64,000 nt of DNA from Tachypleus tridentatus (taxonomy: Eukaryota > Arthropoda > Merostomata > Xiphosura > Limulidae): the NCBI RefSeq assembly GCF_004210375.1, contig NC_134830.1, positions 5,146,001-5,210,000 on the forward strand. The letters run 5' to 3'. Of the stretch, positions 1 through 14,400 are shown one piece after another (the stretch's first letter is position 1; the number at the start of each line of letters is the position of its first letter). Position numbers and translations under genes: made by a program. Under the pieces are notes generated by a model, which made no database searches, was not told where the DNA came from, and worked only from the letters and a program-made list of their open reading frames with translations.

Positions 1-84
1 AAGGGTTAAGGTAAAAACACTAATATTTGTCTAATTAAAGTGTAAAACAGATGAACAGAAACCGCTTTCTTTAACAGCCAAGTC

Positions 85-185
85 AACTGTGAACCTAACA
101 ATGACCGAAGAAGGTCGAAACGTTGTCGCTCTTCTATGTAAAATATTTTCTCAACCCAAATGAGCCGTTTTTGCATATATATTAG
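85..185 (+). repeat. Single arm of the palindromic repeat family
   Basis: GACCGAAGAAGGTCGAAACG through GAGCCGTTTTTGCATATA is a diverged copy of one arm of the palindrome at 58380-58562. The CUGANGA box is mutated (CTAACAA). The remainder of 1-730 is AT-rich PAK intron with no exon that I could find. Confidence 0.6.
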
Positions 186-730
186 TAAGTTAGACTTACT
201 AAGACTAGTGCTACCTATACTTATGGGCCTTAGAAACCATAAGCAAGGATAAATAGTTCCTTCTGAACAGGTTATAGATAAAAACCTTTACAATTAATGT
301 GTAATCTGTAACAGTTTTATCCTCATTGTCTTTTCCAGTTGTCAAGTAAAAGAGACGGATTATATGATTCTGATGTATTCATCTGGACATAAACTCCATC
401 ATCCAGGACTTTAGAAAGGGGTTTCAGGACTGCAGGAAGCTCCATGAGCTGCAGTCCTTAAACCAATTATCACAAGTGCTCAAGTCAGTCAAAGTTGGGT
501 AAAAGCCTATTATATAGACTGATGTTTCCAGCTGCTAGTTTGTATTGGCTTCTACTGAACACATTTGGGTTTGAATCCAACTTCAACCAAACAGAATAAC
601 TAGGATATTATCAGCTAATTCATTCTAGATTAAGAAAGCTATGAAAATCTCATTGTATTGTAACACTCAGGAAAATTCTGGATTGCCTTCATTGATGGAA
701 TTCAGTGAGGAAGGAGCACATCTCTTTCAG

Positions 731-1033
731 CATGATGGTGCTCCGTGCCATGCTGATGATGGTGCTCCGTGCCATGCTGATGATGCCATGTGCTCCGTGC
801 CATGCTGATGATGGGTGCTCCGTGCCATGCTGATGATGGGTGCTCCGTGCTATGCTGATGATGGGTGCTCCGTGCCATGCTGATGATGGGTGCTCCGTGC
901 CATGCTGATGATGGGTGCTCCATGCCATGCTGATGATGGGTGCTCCATGCCATGCTGATGATGGGTGCTCCATGCCATGCTGATGATGGGTGCTCCATGC
1001 CATGCTGATGATGGTGCTCCATGCCATGCTGAT
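731..1033. repeat. Minisatellite, 25-bp unit, about 12 copies
   Basis: Unit TGATGATGGGTGCTCCGTGC plus CATGC, with a CCGTG/CCATG polymorphism that shifts from left to right along the array. Located in a PAK intron. The open frames across it are by-products of the repeat. Confidence 0.95.
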
Positions 1034-1351
1034 TGTAATGTACAACAGTATAAACAATATTCAGATTCATTACTAACCACCCTTGAAAGCCTTATATGAA
1101 TCAAACTTAACTCTTCTGAGACATTTACATTTCTGGAACATCACATGTGGAACCAAACCTTGGAATAGACAACCTAGATATTTGGAAACAGCCAGTGGTG
1201 TCTAAGCTGTTCTCAGTACCAAAGACTTCAAAATGGAGACAAGTGAAAACAACATGGCCCTTTACTGCCCCAAATATTTTTAATATATGAATATATTTGT
1301 CAATCTCTTATTCGACATTGTTAAATTAGAAACAGGGCATCAGAAACACTA

Positions 1352-1561
<210 letters not shown>

Positions 1562-1579
1562 TCAGCATTTTACATCATC

Positions 1580-1808
1580 AAAAACATAATAACCAGCTAT
1601 TAAAATCATCACAGTACATAAACATAATTACCAGCTATTAAAATCATCACAGTACATAAACATAATTACCAGCTATTAAATCATCACAGTACATAAACAT
1701 AATAACCAGTTATTAAAATCATCACAGTACACAAACATAATTACCAGCTATTAAAATCATCACAGTACACAAACATAATTACCAGCTATTAAAATCATCG
1801 CAGTACAT
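1580..1808. repeat. Minisatellite, 37-38-bp unit, 6 copies
   Basis: Unit AACATAATTACCAGCTATTA plus AAATCATCACAGTACAT. Located in the PAK intron between exons 2171 and 1499. The rest of that intron (1500-1579, 1809-2170) is AT-rich with no recognisable feature. Confidence 0.92.
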
Positions 1809-2151
1809 ATTATTTTGTAATAAATCTGTTTTCTTTTCTACAAACATTCTATGAAAATATTCTTCATTTATAACATTACATGCAATATAAAAAAACTTAT
1901 AGTTTTGAAACTTGCAATTAAAAATGTTCCAAAACACAACAAATAATGAAACAACATAACATGTCTTTAGTCTATTAAACTGTAAGGAACATTAAGACAA
2001 TGTAACATACTAATAATCAGGATACTGAAACAGCTGATATTAAAATCATTAAGATGATATCATACTTAAGTTTTAATAACTTGAATTTTGTGCTTCATCA
2101 AATACACAATTTGAACATAATTTGTTGTACGTGTCATTTGTAATTGTCCTA

Positions 2152-2304
<153 letters not shown>

Positions 2305-3054
2305 CTAATACAGTTAAAGTAGTAATAATGTCAGACATACAAAGCTACGTATGGTCACATGTGAAGTCATGTAAGACAAGACACAGTTATGTGAAACCAA
2401 ATTAACTTACAAGTACTAAAAGATGAAAACAATCATAGATGTACCTCTAGTAGCCACACAATGTAATGTTTTACTATATTTGTACAATAAACGTTTCAAA
2501 TAAACTGATAAATGCTGACCAGTTGAACTGTTTCAGCTTTCTAATAACTACTAGCAATGTGAGAGGCTTCAATACAGGTTTCATGTACATGTCAAACTTC
2601 ATGCAAATTTTTAGAATGACAAGACAGACTTACAAACTTTCTCAATCTGACTGTTGAATTTTAACCAACTGGCTAACCCAAATACCCTTAATTAGCTTTA
2701 CTCATAGTACTGAAAACTGACAATGAGATATCAAATACTTGAAGAAAGATTTGTTTTCTGTTATGAGATTCTTTTGCAAGATATTGAAAGAACACTACAT
2801 AGTTTATTTATTGTTAATTCAGTAAAAAATTAATCTACAAGTATCTTAGAATAATGTACACATACATATATATATACCTCATATACTGAATTAAATAACA
2901 TCCTACTGTTACAATGTCAACTTTGCTAAAAAAGAAATATACAGCTGTCTAAAGCATTGCATGAAAATTAGTGGTAACTTACATTCTGGTAAAGTAGTTA
3001 ACTCATAGAATCACCTACAAGAGTCGTAATATTTTCAAAACATAATGATGACTT

Positions 3055-4655
3055 GGTATCGTGTACCTTGATATGCTGCACACTTATTCTACAGTACCGC
3101 GTACCTTGATATGCTGCACACTTATTCTACAGTATCATGCACCTTGACATGCTGCACACTTATTCTACAGTATCGTGTACCTTGACATGCTGCACACTTA
3201 TTCTACAGTATCGTGTACCTTGATATGCTGCACGCTTATTCTACAGTATCGTGTACCTTGATATGCTGCACGCTTATTCTACAGTATCGTGTACCTTGAC
3301 ATGCTGCACGCTTATTCTACAGTATCGTGTACCTTGACATGCTGCACGCTTATTCTACAGTATCGTGTACCTTGACATGCTGCACGCTTATTCTACAGTA
3401 TCGTGTACCTTGACATGCTGCACGCTTATTCTACAGTATCGCGGTGCCTTGACATGCTGCACGCTTATTCTACAGTATCGTACCTTGACATGCTGCACGC
3501 TTATTCTACAGTATCGGTGTGCCTTGACATGCTGCACGCTTATTCTACAGTATCGTTATTGCCTTGACATGCTGCACGCTTTATTCTACAGTATCGGTAA
3601 CCTTGACATGCTGCACACTTATTCTACAGTATCGTGTACCTTGACATGCTGCACACTTATTCTACAGTATCGTGTACCTTGATATGCTGCACGCTTATTC
3701 TACAGTATCGTGTACCTTGACATGCTGCAAGCTTATTCTACAGTATCGTGTACCTTTACATGCTGCACGCTTATTCTACAGTATCGTGTACCTTGACATG
3801 CTGCACGCTTATTCTACAGTATCGTGTACCTTGACATGCTGCACGCTTATTCTACAGTATCGTGTACCTTGACATGCTGCACGCTTATTCTACAGTATCG
3901 TTATTGCCTTGACATGCTGCACGCTTATTCTACAGTATCGCGTGCCTTGACATGCTGCACGCTTATTCTACAGTATCGTTATTGCCTTGACATGCTGCAC
4001 GCTTATTCTACAGTATCGTGTACCTTGACATGCTGCACACTTATTCTACAGTATCGTGTACCTTGACATGCTGCACGCTTATTCTACAGTATCGTGTACC
4101 TTGACATGCTGCACGCTTATTCTACAGTATCGTTATTGCCTTGACATGCTGCGCGGCTTATTCTACAGTATCGGTAACCTTGACATGCTGCACGCTTATT
4201 CTACAGTATCGTGTACCTTGACATGCTGCACGCTTATTCTACAGTATCGTGTACCTTGACATGCTGCACGCTTATTCTACAGTATCGCGTACCTTGACAT
4301 GCTGCACGCTTATTCTACAGTATCGTTATTGCCTTGACATGCTGCACGCTTATTCTACAGTATCGTGTACCTTGACATGCTGCACGCTTATTCTACAGTA
4401 TCGCGTACCTTGATATGCTGCACGCTTATTCTACAGTATCGTGTACCTTGACATGCTGCATGCTTATTCTACAGTATCGTGTACCTTGACATGCTGCACG
4501 CTTATTCTACAGTATCGCGTACCTTGACATGCTGCACGCTTATTCTACAGTATCGCGTACCTTGATATGCTGCACGCTTATTCTACAGTATCGTGTACCT
4601 TGATAGGCTGCACACTTATTCTACAGTATCGTGTACCTTGACATGCTGCATACTT
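3055..4655. repeat. Minisatellite, 38-bp unit, about 42 copies
   Basis: Unit CGTGTACCTTGACATGCTGC plus ACGCTTATTCTACAGTAT, with variants carrying TTATTGCC in place of GTACC. Fills much of the PAK intron 2305-4901. The remaining intron sequence (2305-3054, 4656-4901) shows nothing else. Confidence 0.97.
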
Positions 4656-4898
4656 ATTTATAATGATTTTATTATAAGTAACTCTGTTTTGGTTGTTATT
4701 GCTCTAACTGCTTATATTTGTACAAGTTACCCAAAGATTACTTGATAGATTTTCCCTTAATAATTTCTTAAAGCTTTATCCCATTGTTCACTACTGAGAA
4801 ACAAAATGTATTATTTTCCCATTAGAGACAACAATAATATTGCTACTGTATGTAATAACTCCTATCTGTCACTATTAAAATTGTACTCAGAAAATCTA

Positions 4899-5090
<192 letters not shown>

Positions 5091-5674
5091 CTAGAAAAAA
5101 AAAAATATGTGCTTTCAAAGTAACATCTACACATGCATGTATTATTCAGGAAGTTTTATATTAAAAGTCATACAAATGCATATAATATCATAAGAATGTT
5201 CAAATAACAAACATGCAGACGCTTTATGACAAAAATATATTTATATAGTACACTGATTTCTTCTGTAGGGCAAACTGATGTTACTTAAACAAATGTTTTT
5301 ATATCTATATGCACAATTCACATTACATAAAAAACTCATTTCTTCAAAATGTCATATTACATTTGGCATTCCAAAACCAAAACACTGTCAAAAGACAGGT
5401 AAGTGGAGTAAATAATGTTATAAATAACAGAACAAAAACAGTCAAATTTGTCAATGAAAATCAACTTATACACCTCAAAAGACAGCTTTTAGAAACACAG
5501 GACCTTACTGTTCAGGCTGATACATGCTTGGAAGAGAGATCACAGACTGATTCAAACTCTTTTTTACTACAGCTATTCTTTGTTGAAAGAGTGAAGCTGA
5601 AATAAAATTGTATATCTTAACCTTTAAGTAGGGACAACATTAGGTAATTACAGAAAAATTACATGCAGTAACAA

Positions 5675-6062
5675 AAACCACGTGATTATACAACAAACAA
5701 GGTTGGCAAAAACAGAAACTACGTGATTATACAACAAACAAGGTTGACAGAAACTACGTGATTATACAACAAACAAGGTTGACAGAAACTACGTGATTAT
5801 ACAACAAACAAGTTTGGCAGAAACAGAAACTACGTGATTATACAACAAACAAGGTTGACAGAAACAGAAACTACGTGATTATACAACAAACAAGGTTGGC
5901 AGAAACAGAAACTACGTGATTATAAAACAAACAAGGTTGACAGAAACAGAAACTACGTGATTATACAACAAACAAGGTTGACAGAAACAGAAACTACGTG
6001 ATTATACAACAAACAAGGTTGACAGAAACAGAAACTACGTGATTATACAACAAACAAGGTTG
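5675..6062. repeat. Minisatellite, alternating 35/41-bp unit, 10 copies
   Basis: Unit CTACGTGATTATACAACAAA plus CAAGGTTGACAGAAA, with an optional CAGAAA giving the 41-bp form. PAK intron 5091-7096. Confidence 0.93.
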
Positions 6063-6089
6063 TAATCATTATCAGAAATAAATACATTT

Positions 6090-6497
6090 TTTAACATTGT
6101 TACCATACAGATGATGCTGTAACATTATCCTGCATGTATACAGTTTATTTGAACATTGTTACCATACAGATGATGCTGTAACATTATCCTGCATGTATAC
6201 AGTTTATTTGAACATTGTTACCATACAGATGATGCTGTAACATTATCCTGTATATATACAGTTTATTTGAACATTGTTACCATACGGATGATGCTGTAAG
6301 ATTATCCTGTATATACAGTTTGTTTGAACATTGTTACCATACAGATGATGCTGTAACATTATCCTGTATATATACAGTTTATTTGAACATTGTTACCATA
6401 CGGATGATGCTGTAAGATTATCCTGTATATACAGTTTATTTGAACATTGTTACCATACAGATGATGCTGTAACATTATCCTGTATATATACAGTTTA
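6090..6497. repeat. Minisatellite, 58-62-bp unit, 7 copies
   Basis: Unit GAACATTGTTACCATACAGA plus TGATGCTGTAACATTATCCTG and a variable ATATACAGTTTATTT. Lies 30 bp from the previous, unrelated array. The segment 6500-7096 is intron with an (AAC) run only. Confidence 0.93.
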
Positions 6498-7096
6498 GTT
6501 ACTAGCTTGACCAAGAACAGTTCCAGTTCTTTTCCAAGTCAAAAAAAAAAAAAAGTAACATTGTGCCGAATAGTAGTATTATGAAGGAAATCTACCTAAC
6601 AAATCAAGGCCAGTTTGGATACCAGCAGTAGCCCTTTTTGTGACATGTTCAAACCCAGTAGATAAAACATTTGTCGACGAATATTATTCATGGAAGTCAG
6701 ATAGCTTACACTTTCCACAGATTTAATTGTGGTATTTACTGATGAAACATAATCATTGAAGATTTATAGGTGGATGACTGGTATGTACCAGAACCACTTG
6801 ATCAGTCTTGTCAAAAACAACAACAACAACAGATTCTCAAAGTATGGAGTGTACAATCTGATATGATGACCACTAGTTCTTGCTCACACCAAGACTAGAA
6901 AAAAGGCAGGTAGTCATGGACAGTTCTTGTCTAACTGAGTTGTAGAATTTGGCTATCACTCTTATAGAATACCAGTGTCCTCAAAATGTGGACTGAATAT
7001 TTGTTGCAAAAGAATGCAAACCAAGAGTCTTCAGATTCACAGTCCAAGCATGTTAACTAAACACTAGTCCATGCCCAGTCCAGATACAGTACATAC

Positions 7097-7183
7097 CTGT
7101 TTATGCGACAGTCTCTGCTGATGATTAAACTGAGTTTGCTCCATGGTTTCCTGGCTTGTTTCTGGGTTGGACTTGGAAGGTAC
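7097..7183 (-). CDS. PAK4: PAK4-like short exon before kinase domain
   Basis: Acceptor ATTAAAAG before 7183, donor GTATGT after 7097; 29 codons, phase 0 both sides. It encodes VPSKSNPETSQ and ends QQRLSHKQ. The end corresponds to the conserved RVSHEQ segment just before FRAALQ in vertebrate PAK4, which places the exon directly ahead of the kinase domain. Joined to the next exon it reads [14 protein letters not shown]. It is too short and too split to be found as an ORF; it was identified from phase and homology with the family. Confidence 0.85.
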
Positions 7184-7767
7184 CTTTTAATCAATATAAT
7201 ACATACTTGTAAAAATTATTTTCAAAGGTAACTTGATAATTTTGAAGAGCTAATTGACATTAAAAAATGAATAGGTATCAATTAATTATTTTAGTCTTAT
7301 GCCCTATGAGCTATTTCACCTCCTCTAGAGAGATAACATGGCATTCTACCTGTATGTGAATCTGTACAGCAAACATCTCACACATATCCAATTCTGAAAA
7401 TACCATTTTAGTTTTTGTATGAATAACCAAATAACAGGTTTCAGACAAGCATTACACAACTTTCTTAACTGTGCCTTCTGTATTAGTATACGATACTGTA
7501 TAACTTCTGTTCAAACTGCAGCTTGCTTTATTATACTCTGATACACTCTTAGTCAAATTATTAGCTCTTATTTAACAATTATTTTATAATAACATTAAAA
7601 ATTGTTCTGAAAAAACACATTAACATAATAGAAGTGAAAGGTACAGTATATAATAACATTATTATTTTTGTTTAACTTCACTAGAAAGTTACGACTGTTT
7701 GTGCATCATATAACTGTTGTCTGTCATTTAAAATACCCGAAGAGCATTTTGTTCCAATTTAGCAAGT

Positions 7768-10105
7768 GTAGAGGGTGAAATAATTAATGTAAAGTGTACA
7801 GGGTGAAATAATTAATGTAAAGTGTATAGAGTGAAATAATTAATGTAAAGTGTACAGGGTGAAATAATTAATGTAAAGTGTACAGGGTGAAATAATTAAT
7901 GTAAAGTGTACAGGGTGAAATAATTAATGTAAAGTGTACAGGGCGAAATAATTAATGTAAAGTGTACAGGATGAAATAATTAATGTAAAGTGTACAGGAT
8001 GAAATAATTAATGTAAAGTGTATAGAGTGAAATAATTAATGTAAAGTGTACAGGATGAAATAATTAATGTAAAGTGTACAGGATGAAATAATTAATGTAA
8101 AGTGTATAGAGTGAAATAATTAATGTAAAGTGTATAGAGTGAAATAATTAATGTAAAGTGCACAGGATGAAATAATTAATGTAAAGTGTATAGAGTGAAA
8201 TAATTAATGTAAAGTGTATAGAGTGAAATAATTAATGTAAAGTGTACAGGATGAAATAATTAATGTAAAGTGTACAGGATGAAATAATTAATGTAAAGTG
8301 TATAGAGTGAAATAATTAATGTAAAGTGTATAGAGTAAAATAATTAATGTAAAGTGTATAGAGTGAAATAATTAATGTAAAGTGTATAGAGTGAAATAAT
8401 TAATGTAAAGTGTATAGAGTGAAATAATTAATGTAAAGTGTATAGAGTGAAATAATTAATGTAAAGTGCACAGGATGAAATAATTAATGTAAAGTGTATA
8501 GAGTGAAATAATTAATGTAAAGTGTATAGAGTGAAATAATTAATGTAAAGTGTACAGGATGAAATAATTAATGTAAAGTGTACAGGATGAAATAATTAAT
8601 GTAAAGTGTATAGAGTGAAATAATTAATGTAAAGTGTATAGAGTGAAATAATTAATGTAAAGTGTACAGGATGAAATAATTAATGTAAAGTGTACAGGGT
8701 GAAATAATTAATGTAAAGTGTACAGGGTGAAATAATTAATGTAAAGTGTACAGGATGAAATAATTAATGTAAAGTGTACAGGATGAAATAATTAATGTAA
8801 AGTGTACAGGGTGAAATAATTAATGTAAAGTGTACAGGATGAAATAATTAATGCAAAGTGTACAGATGAAATAATTAATGTAAAGTGTACAGGATGAAAT
8901 AATTAATGTAAAGTGTACAGGATGAAATAATTAATGTAAAGTGTACAGGATGAAATAATTAATGTAAAGTGTATAGAGTGAAATAATTAATGTAAAGTGT
9001 ATAGAGTGAAATAATTAATGTAACGTGTATAGGGTGAAATAACTAATGTAACGTGTATAGGGTGAAATAATTAATGTAAAGTGTATAGAGTGAAATAATT
9101 AATGTAACATGTATAGGGTGAAATAATTAATGTAAAGTGTATAGGGAGAAATAATTAATGTAAAGTGTATAGGGAGAAATAATTAATGTAAAGTGTATAG
9201 AGTGAAATAATTAATGTAAAGTGTATAGAGTGAAATAATTAATGTAAAGTGTATAGAGTGAAATAATTAATGTAAAGTGTACAGGGTGAAATAATTAATG
9301 TAAAGTGTATAGAGTGAAATAATTAATGTAAAGTGTACAGGATGAAATAATTAATGTAAAGTGTATCGAGTGAAATAATTAATGTAAAGTGTACAGGATG
9401 AAATAATTAATGTAAAGTGTATCGAGTGAAATAATTAATGTAAAGTGTACAGGATGAAATAATTAATGTAAAGTGTATAGGATGAAATAATTAATGTAAA
9501 GTGTATAGAGTGAAATAATTAATGTAAAGTGTACAGGATGAAATAATTAATGTAAAGTGTATAGAGTGAAATAATTAATGTAAAGTGTACAGGGTGAAAT
9601 AATTAATGTAAAGTGTATAGAGTGAAATAATTAATGTAAAGTGTACAGGGTGAAATAATTAATGTAAAGTGTACAGGGTGAAATAATTAATGTAAAGTGT
9701 ACAGGGTGAAATAATTAATGTAAAGTGTACAGGGTGAAATAATTAATGTAAAGTGTACAGGGTGAAATAATTAATGTAAAGTGTATAGGGTGAAATAATT
9801 AATGTAAAGTGTATAGAGTGAAATAATTAATGTAAAGTGTATAGAGTGAAATAATTAATGTAAAGTGTACAGGGTGAAATAATTAATGTAAAGTGTACAG
9901 GGTGAAATAATTAATGTAAAGTGTATAGAGTGAAATAATTAATGTAAAGTGTACAGGGTGAAATAATTAATGTAAAGTGTACAGGGTGAAATAATTAATG
10001 TAAAGTGTACAGGGTGAAATAATTAATGTAAAGTGTACAGGATGAAATAATTAATGTAAAGTGTATAGGGTGAAATAATTAACGTAAAGTGTATAGAGTG
10101 ACATC
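7768..10105. repeat. Minisatellite, 28-bp unit, about 83 copies
   Basis: Unit TGAAATAATTAATGTAAAGT plus GTACAGGG, with two main variants (ACAGG and ATAGA) that are interspersed in runs. PAK intron 7184-12172. 7184-7767 and 10106-10317 are plain AT-rich intron. Confidence 0.98.
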
Positions 10106-10317
10106 AGTGTTTTGATTCAAATAAAGTTTTAATTCACAATGCTTCCATATCTTACCCTATGCATTTTCTAAACTAAAAAAAATTTAAAGTAATATTTCAT
10201 ATAACAGATGACATTCACCAGATGATGGTCACATGAGTGGTCAAAACATTGTAATGAAGTTAAACAAATACAAAAATCCACCCAAAAGCTGAACCTCTGC
10301 ACTTTTATTTAAAGTAC

Positions 10318-12108
10318 AAAGTAGATTTCCTTTCCTCAAAATAAGACATTAACACATTTCAGTAGCTGTCAATACTCAAAATAAGACATTGACACATTTC
10401 AGTTCCTGTTAATACTTAAAATAAGACACACATTTCAGTTCCTGTCAATACTTAAAATAAGACATTAACACATTTCAGTTCCTGTCAATACTCAAATTAA
10501 GACATTAACACATTTCAGTTCCTGTCAATACTCAAAATAAGACATTAACACATTTCAGTAACAGTCAATACTCAAAATAAGACTAACACATTTCAGTAAC
10601 TGTCAATACTCAAAATAAGACATTAACATATTTCAGTAACTGTCAATACTCAAAATAAGACATTAACATATTTCAGTAACTGTCAATACTCAAAATAAGA
10701 CATTAACATATTTCAGTTCCTGTCAATACTCAAAATAAGACATTAACACATTTCAGTAACTGTCAATACTCAAAATAAGACATTAACATATTTCAGTTCC
10801 TGTCAATACTCAAAATAAGACATTAACATATTTCAGTTCCAGTCAATACTCAAAATAAGACATTAACACATTTCAGTAACTGTCAATACTTAAAATAAGA
10901 CATTAACATATTTCAGTTCCTGTCAATACTCAAAATAAGACATTAACACATTTCAGTAACTGTCAATACTCAAAATAAGACATTAACACATTTCAGTACC
11001 TGTTAATACTCAAAATAAGACATTAACACATTTCAGTAACAGTCAATACTCAAAATAAGACATTAACACATTTCAGTAACAGTCAATACTCAAAATAAGA
11101 CTAACATATTTCAGTTCCTGTCAATACTTAAAATAAGACATTAACACATTTCAGTAACTGTCAATACTCAAAATAAGACATTAACATATTTCAGTACCTG
11201 TTAATACTTAAAATAACATATTTCAGTACCTGTTAATACTTAAAATAACATATTTCAGTAACTGTCAATACTCAAAATAAGACATTAACACATTTCAGTA
11301 ACTGTCAATACTTAAAATAAGACATTAACATATTTCAGTTCCTGTCAATGCTTAAAATAAGACATTAACACATTTCAGTAACCTTCAATACTCAAAACAA
11401 GACATTAACACATTTCAGTAACTGTAAATACTCAAAATAAGACATTAACACATTTCAGTAACAGTCAATACTCAAAATAAGACATTAACACATTTCAGTA
11501 ACTGTCAATACTTAAAATAAGACATTAACATATTTCAGTTCCTGTCAATGCTTAAAATAAGACATTAACACATTTCAGTAACCTTCAATACTCAAAACAA
11601 GACATTAACACATTTCAGTAACTGTCAATACTCAAAATAAGACATTAACACATTTCAGTAACAGTCAATACTCAAAATAAGACATTAACACATTTCAGTA
11701 ACTGTCAATACTTAAAATAAGACATTAACATATTTCAGTTCCTGTCAATGCTTAAAATAAGACATTAACACATTTCAGTAACCTTCAATACTCAAAACAA
11801 GACATTAACACATTTCAGTAACTGTCAATACTCAAAATAACACATTTCAGTAACTGTCAATACTTAAAATAAGACATTAACATATTTCAGTTCCTGTCAA
11901 TACTTAAAATAAGACATTAACACATTTCAGTAACCGTCAATACTCAAAACAAGACATTAACATATTTCAGTTCCTGTCAATACTCAAAACAAGACATTAA
12001 CATATTTCAGTACCTGTTAATACTCAAAATACGACATTAACATATTTCAGTTCCTGTTAATACTTAAAATAAGGCTAACATATTTCAGTAACTGTCAATA
12101 CTCAAAAT
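10318..12108. repeat. Minisatellite, 40-bp unit, about 44 copies
   Basis: Unit CAATACTCAAAATAAGACAT plus TAACACATTTCAGTAACTGT, with shortened 34- and 24-bp variants and a multi-unit block repeated around 11340-11820. It ends about 65 bp from the splice donor of PAK exon 12886-12173. Confidence 0.97.
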
Positions 12109-12172
12109 AAGTGTGGAGGCATCTTAAATGTTTACTTCTAAAACTTTAGTGTGTTTCTTTATTAACACTTAC

Positions 12173-12886
12173 CTTTACTTGTGAAGGAACTTTACTTGGA
12201 AGTGTCTCTCTTTCTTTTAGATGTTTCTTCGTTCCATTACTGAAACATGATATGTACTGAAAAGGTTTCACATCATTGGGATGTGTTCCTCTTAAAACAC
12301 CTTCTGATTCAATATATTTCTTCTGTGAAAGTTTTGCTGGTTTTAAAGAAGTTTCTTGTTGACTATATCGAACATGACTTGGTAACTGATTGGAGTTTCT
12401 GTAATCTTCTTTAACAAGTTCTTCGGATGAACGCTGGGGACATTTAACTACATGAGGCTGTGCTTGATTTTTATAACCTCTTTGTTGATTATAGTTTATT
12501 TGGTGATCCATATTAAAACTTCTGATCTGTCTTTGTGGGATTGGTCCTGAACTCACTGAACTGTTACTGTCGTACAAGTTATGCTTGGGATCCATGTGGT
12601 TGTTGTTTAATTGGTAAGGCATCTTATTTGGATGAGGTAAATGGTATTCAGTTTGTGGATGGTAAGCAGATGTGTGATGATGGCTTGGATAAAGAGCATG
12701 AGGTGGAAGAGGCCCACCCACTGATGGTACGCATGTTTCACGAGCTTCATGATGTTTGTGCATAGGAGGAGGCATCGTCCTCTTTGGGTGATGAAGAGGT
12801 AGGCTCTCTTTTCTTAGAGAGTTTGATCGTGTTACAGATATTGGCCCACTTTGAAACTTGGAAGAACTATCTCCTCGAACAATTGT
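12173..12886 (-). CDS. PAK4: PAK4-like linker exon (autoinhibitory motif plus disordered region)
   Basis: Acceptor TTTTTCAG before 12886, donor GTAAGTG after 12173; 238 codons, phase 0 at both ends. It opens with TIVRG, then SVTRSNSLRKES about 20 residues in. That matches the conserved segment near the CRIB of group II PAKs, implicated in autoinhibition and in being itself a phosphorylatable basic-Ser stretch. The rest is low-complexity, rich in His, Pro, Asn, Gln and Ser (for example MPPPMHKHHE), with no recognisable domain, as expected for the PAK4/5/6 linker, which differs greatly between lineages. A 40-bp minisatellite ends only about 65 bp beyond its splice donor. Confidence 0.9.
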
Positions 12887-13449
12887 CTGAAAAACAACGT
12901 TATAGTACTTTATGAAATAAAGTACAGGTGGATATCACTATTGTCAATACCATAGATTTCTAGATACTGATGTCATGGTACAACAGGTATCTTGGTACAA
13001 AAATGTTACCAGTCGTTTGTTACAAAGATTAACAATCTCATCTATAGTTTATTTATATTAGTAACACTGTCTTATTCATACTTTAACATATTATCAGGTT
13101 TTATCAACTAAATGGCAGCTGGTGAGAGAAAATATAAAAAATTAATTATTTACTTTTGTTGTTGTTAATTTGTTACGTTGCATGATAAGAAAATGAACGC
13201 ATGTAGTACTTAGACTTTATTGAATCATTAATTTGAAGCAAAAATACTTTATTAGAAATTAGGATATTTTATATACAAAGGACTCAATGTTAGTTTTCTT
13301 AAAGCTTGATAAATGTAATGAAGAAACATAACTTGTACCACACTGGACAACATAGTACATTCATACCCCAATGGACAGTGAACTATCACTGAATCTCGTT
13401 GAATAATTATAAATGAAAGAAAAAAATCTTAACTCTGAAACCATTCTGT

Positions 13450-14400
13450 ATAACAGCAGCATCGGCCTGTAAGTACAGAATACATGTGTATTCTCAGCAT
13501 CAGCCTGTAAGTACAGATTACATGTGTATTCTCAGCATCAGCTTGTAAGTACAGGATACATGTGTATTCTCAGCATCAGCTTGTAAGTACAAAATACATG
13601 TGTATTCTCAGCATCAGCTTGTAAGTACAGAATACATGTGTATTTTCAGCATCAGCTAGTAAGTACAGAATATGTGTATTTTCAGCATCAGCTTGTAAGT
13701 ACAGAATACATGTGTATTTTTAGCATCAGCTAGTAAGTACAGAATACCTGTATTCTCATAATCAGCTTGTAAGAACAGAATACATGTGTATTCTCAGCAT
13801 CAGCTTGTAAGTACAGAATACGTGTATTTTTAGCATCAGCTAGTAAGTACAGAATACGTGTATTCTCAGCATCAGCTTGTAAGTACAGACTAAATGTGTA
13901 TCCTCAGCATCAGCTTGTAAGTACAGATTACATGTGTATTCTCAGCATCAGCTTGTAGGTACAGACTACATGTGTATTCTCAGCATCAGCTTGTAAGTAC
14001 AGACTACATGTGTATTCTCAGCATCAGCTTGTAAGTACAGACTACATGTGTATTCTCAGCATCAGCTTGTAAGTACAGACTACATGTGTATTCTCAGCAT
14101 CAGCTTCTAAGTACAGACTAAATGTGTATTCTCAGCATCAGCCTGTAAGTACAGGATACATGTGTATTCTCAGCATCAGCTTCTAAGTACAGACTAAATG
14201 TGTATTCTCAGCATCAGCCTGTAAGTACAGGATACATGTGTATTCTCAGCATCAGCCTGTAAGTACAGAATACATGTGTATTCTCAGCATCAGCTTGTAA
14301 GTACAGATACATGTGTATTCTCAGCATCAGCTTGTAGGTACAGACTACATGTGTATTCTCAGCATCAGCCTGTAACTACAGAATACATGTGTATTCTCAC
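13450..14400. repeat. Minisatellite, 38-bp unit, about 25 copies
   Basis: Unit AGCATCAGCTTGTAAGTACA plus GAATACATGTGTATTCTC; a plus-strand GTAAGT lies in each unit, antisense to the PAK gene. First PAK intron in the window (12887-17878). Confidence 0.96.

Noticed and set aside
689..1104. Overlapping long minus-strand reading frames with repeated HHQHGMEH/PSSAWHGAP peptides
   Set aside because: They are translations of a 25-bp minisatellite in several frames; no splice or codon evidence. The same applies to frames in the arrays at 3.4-4.3, 14.3, 41.7, 50.9-52.2, 54.1 and 63-64 kb.
5309..5605. 98-codon plus-strand frame
   Set aside because: Lies in a PAK intron, AT-rich, no recognisable domain, no splice support or conserved motif; most likely chance.
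12535..12765. Plus-strand frame of 76 codons
   Set aside because: Antisense shadow of the PAK linker exon, which is supported by splice phases.
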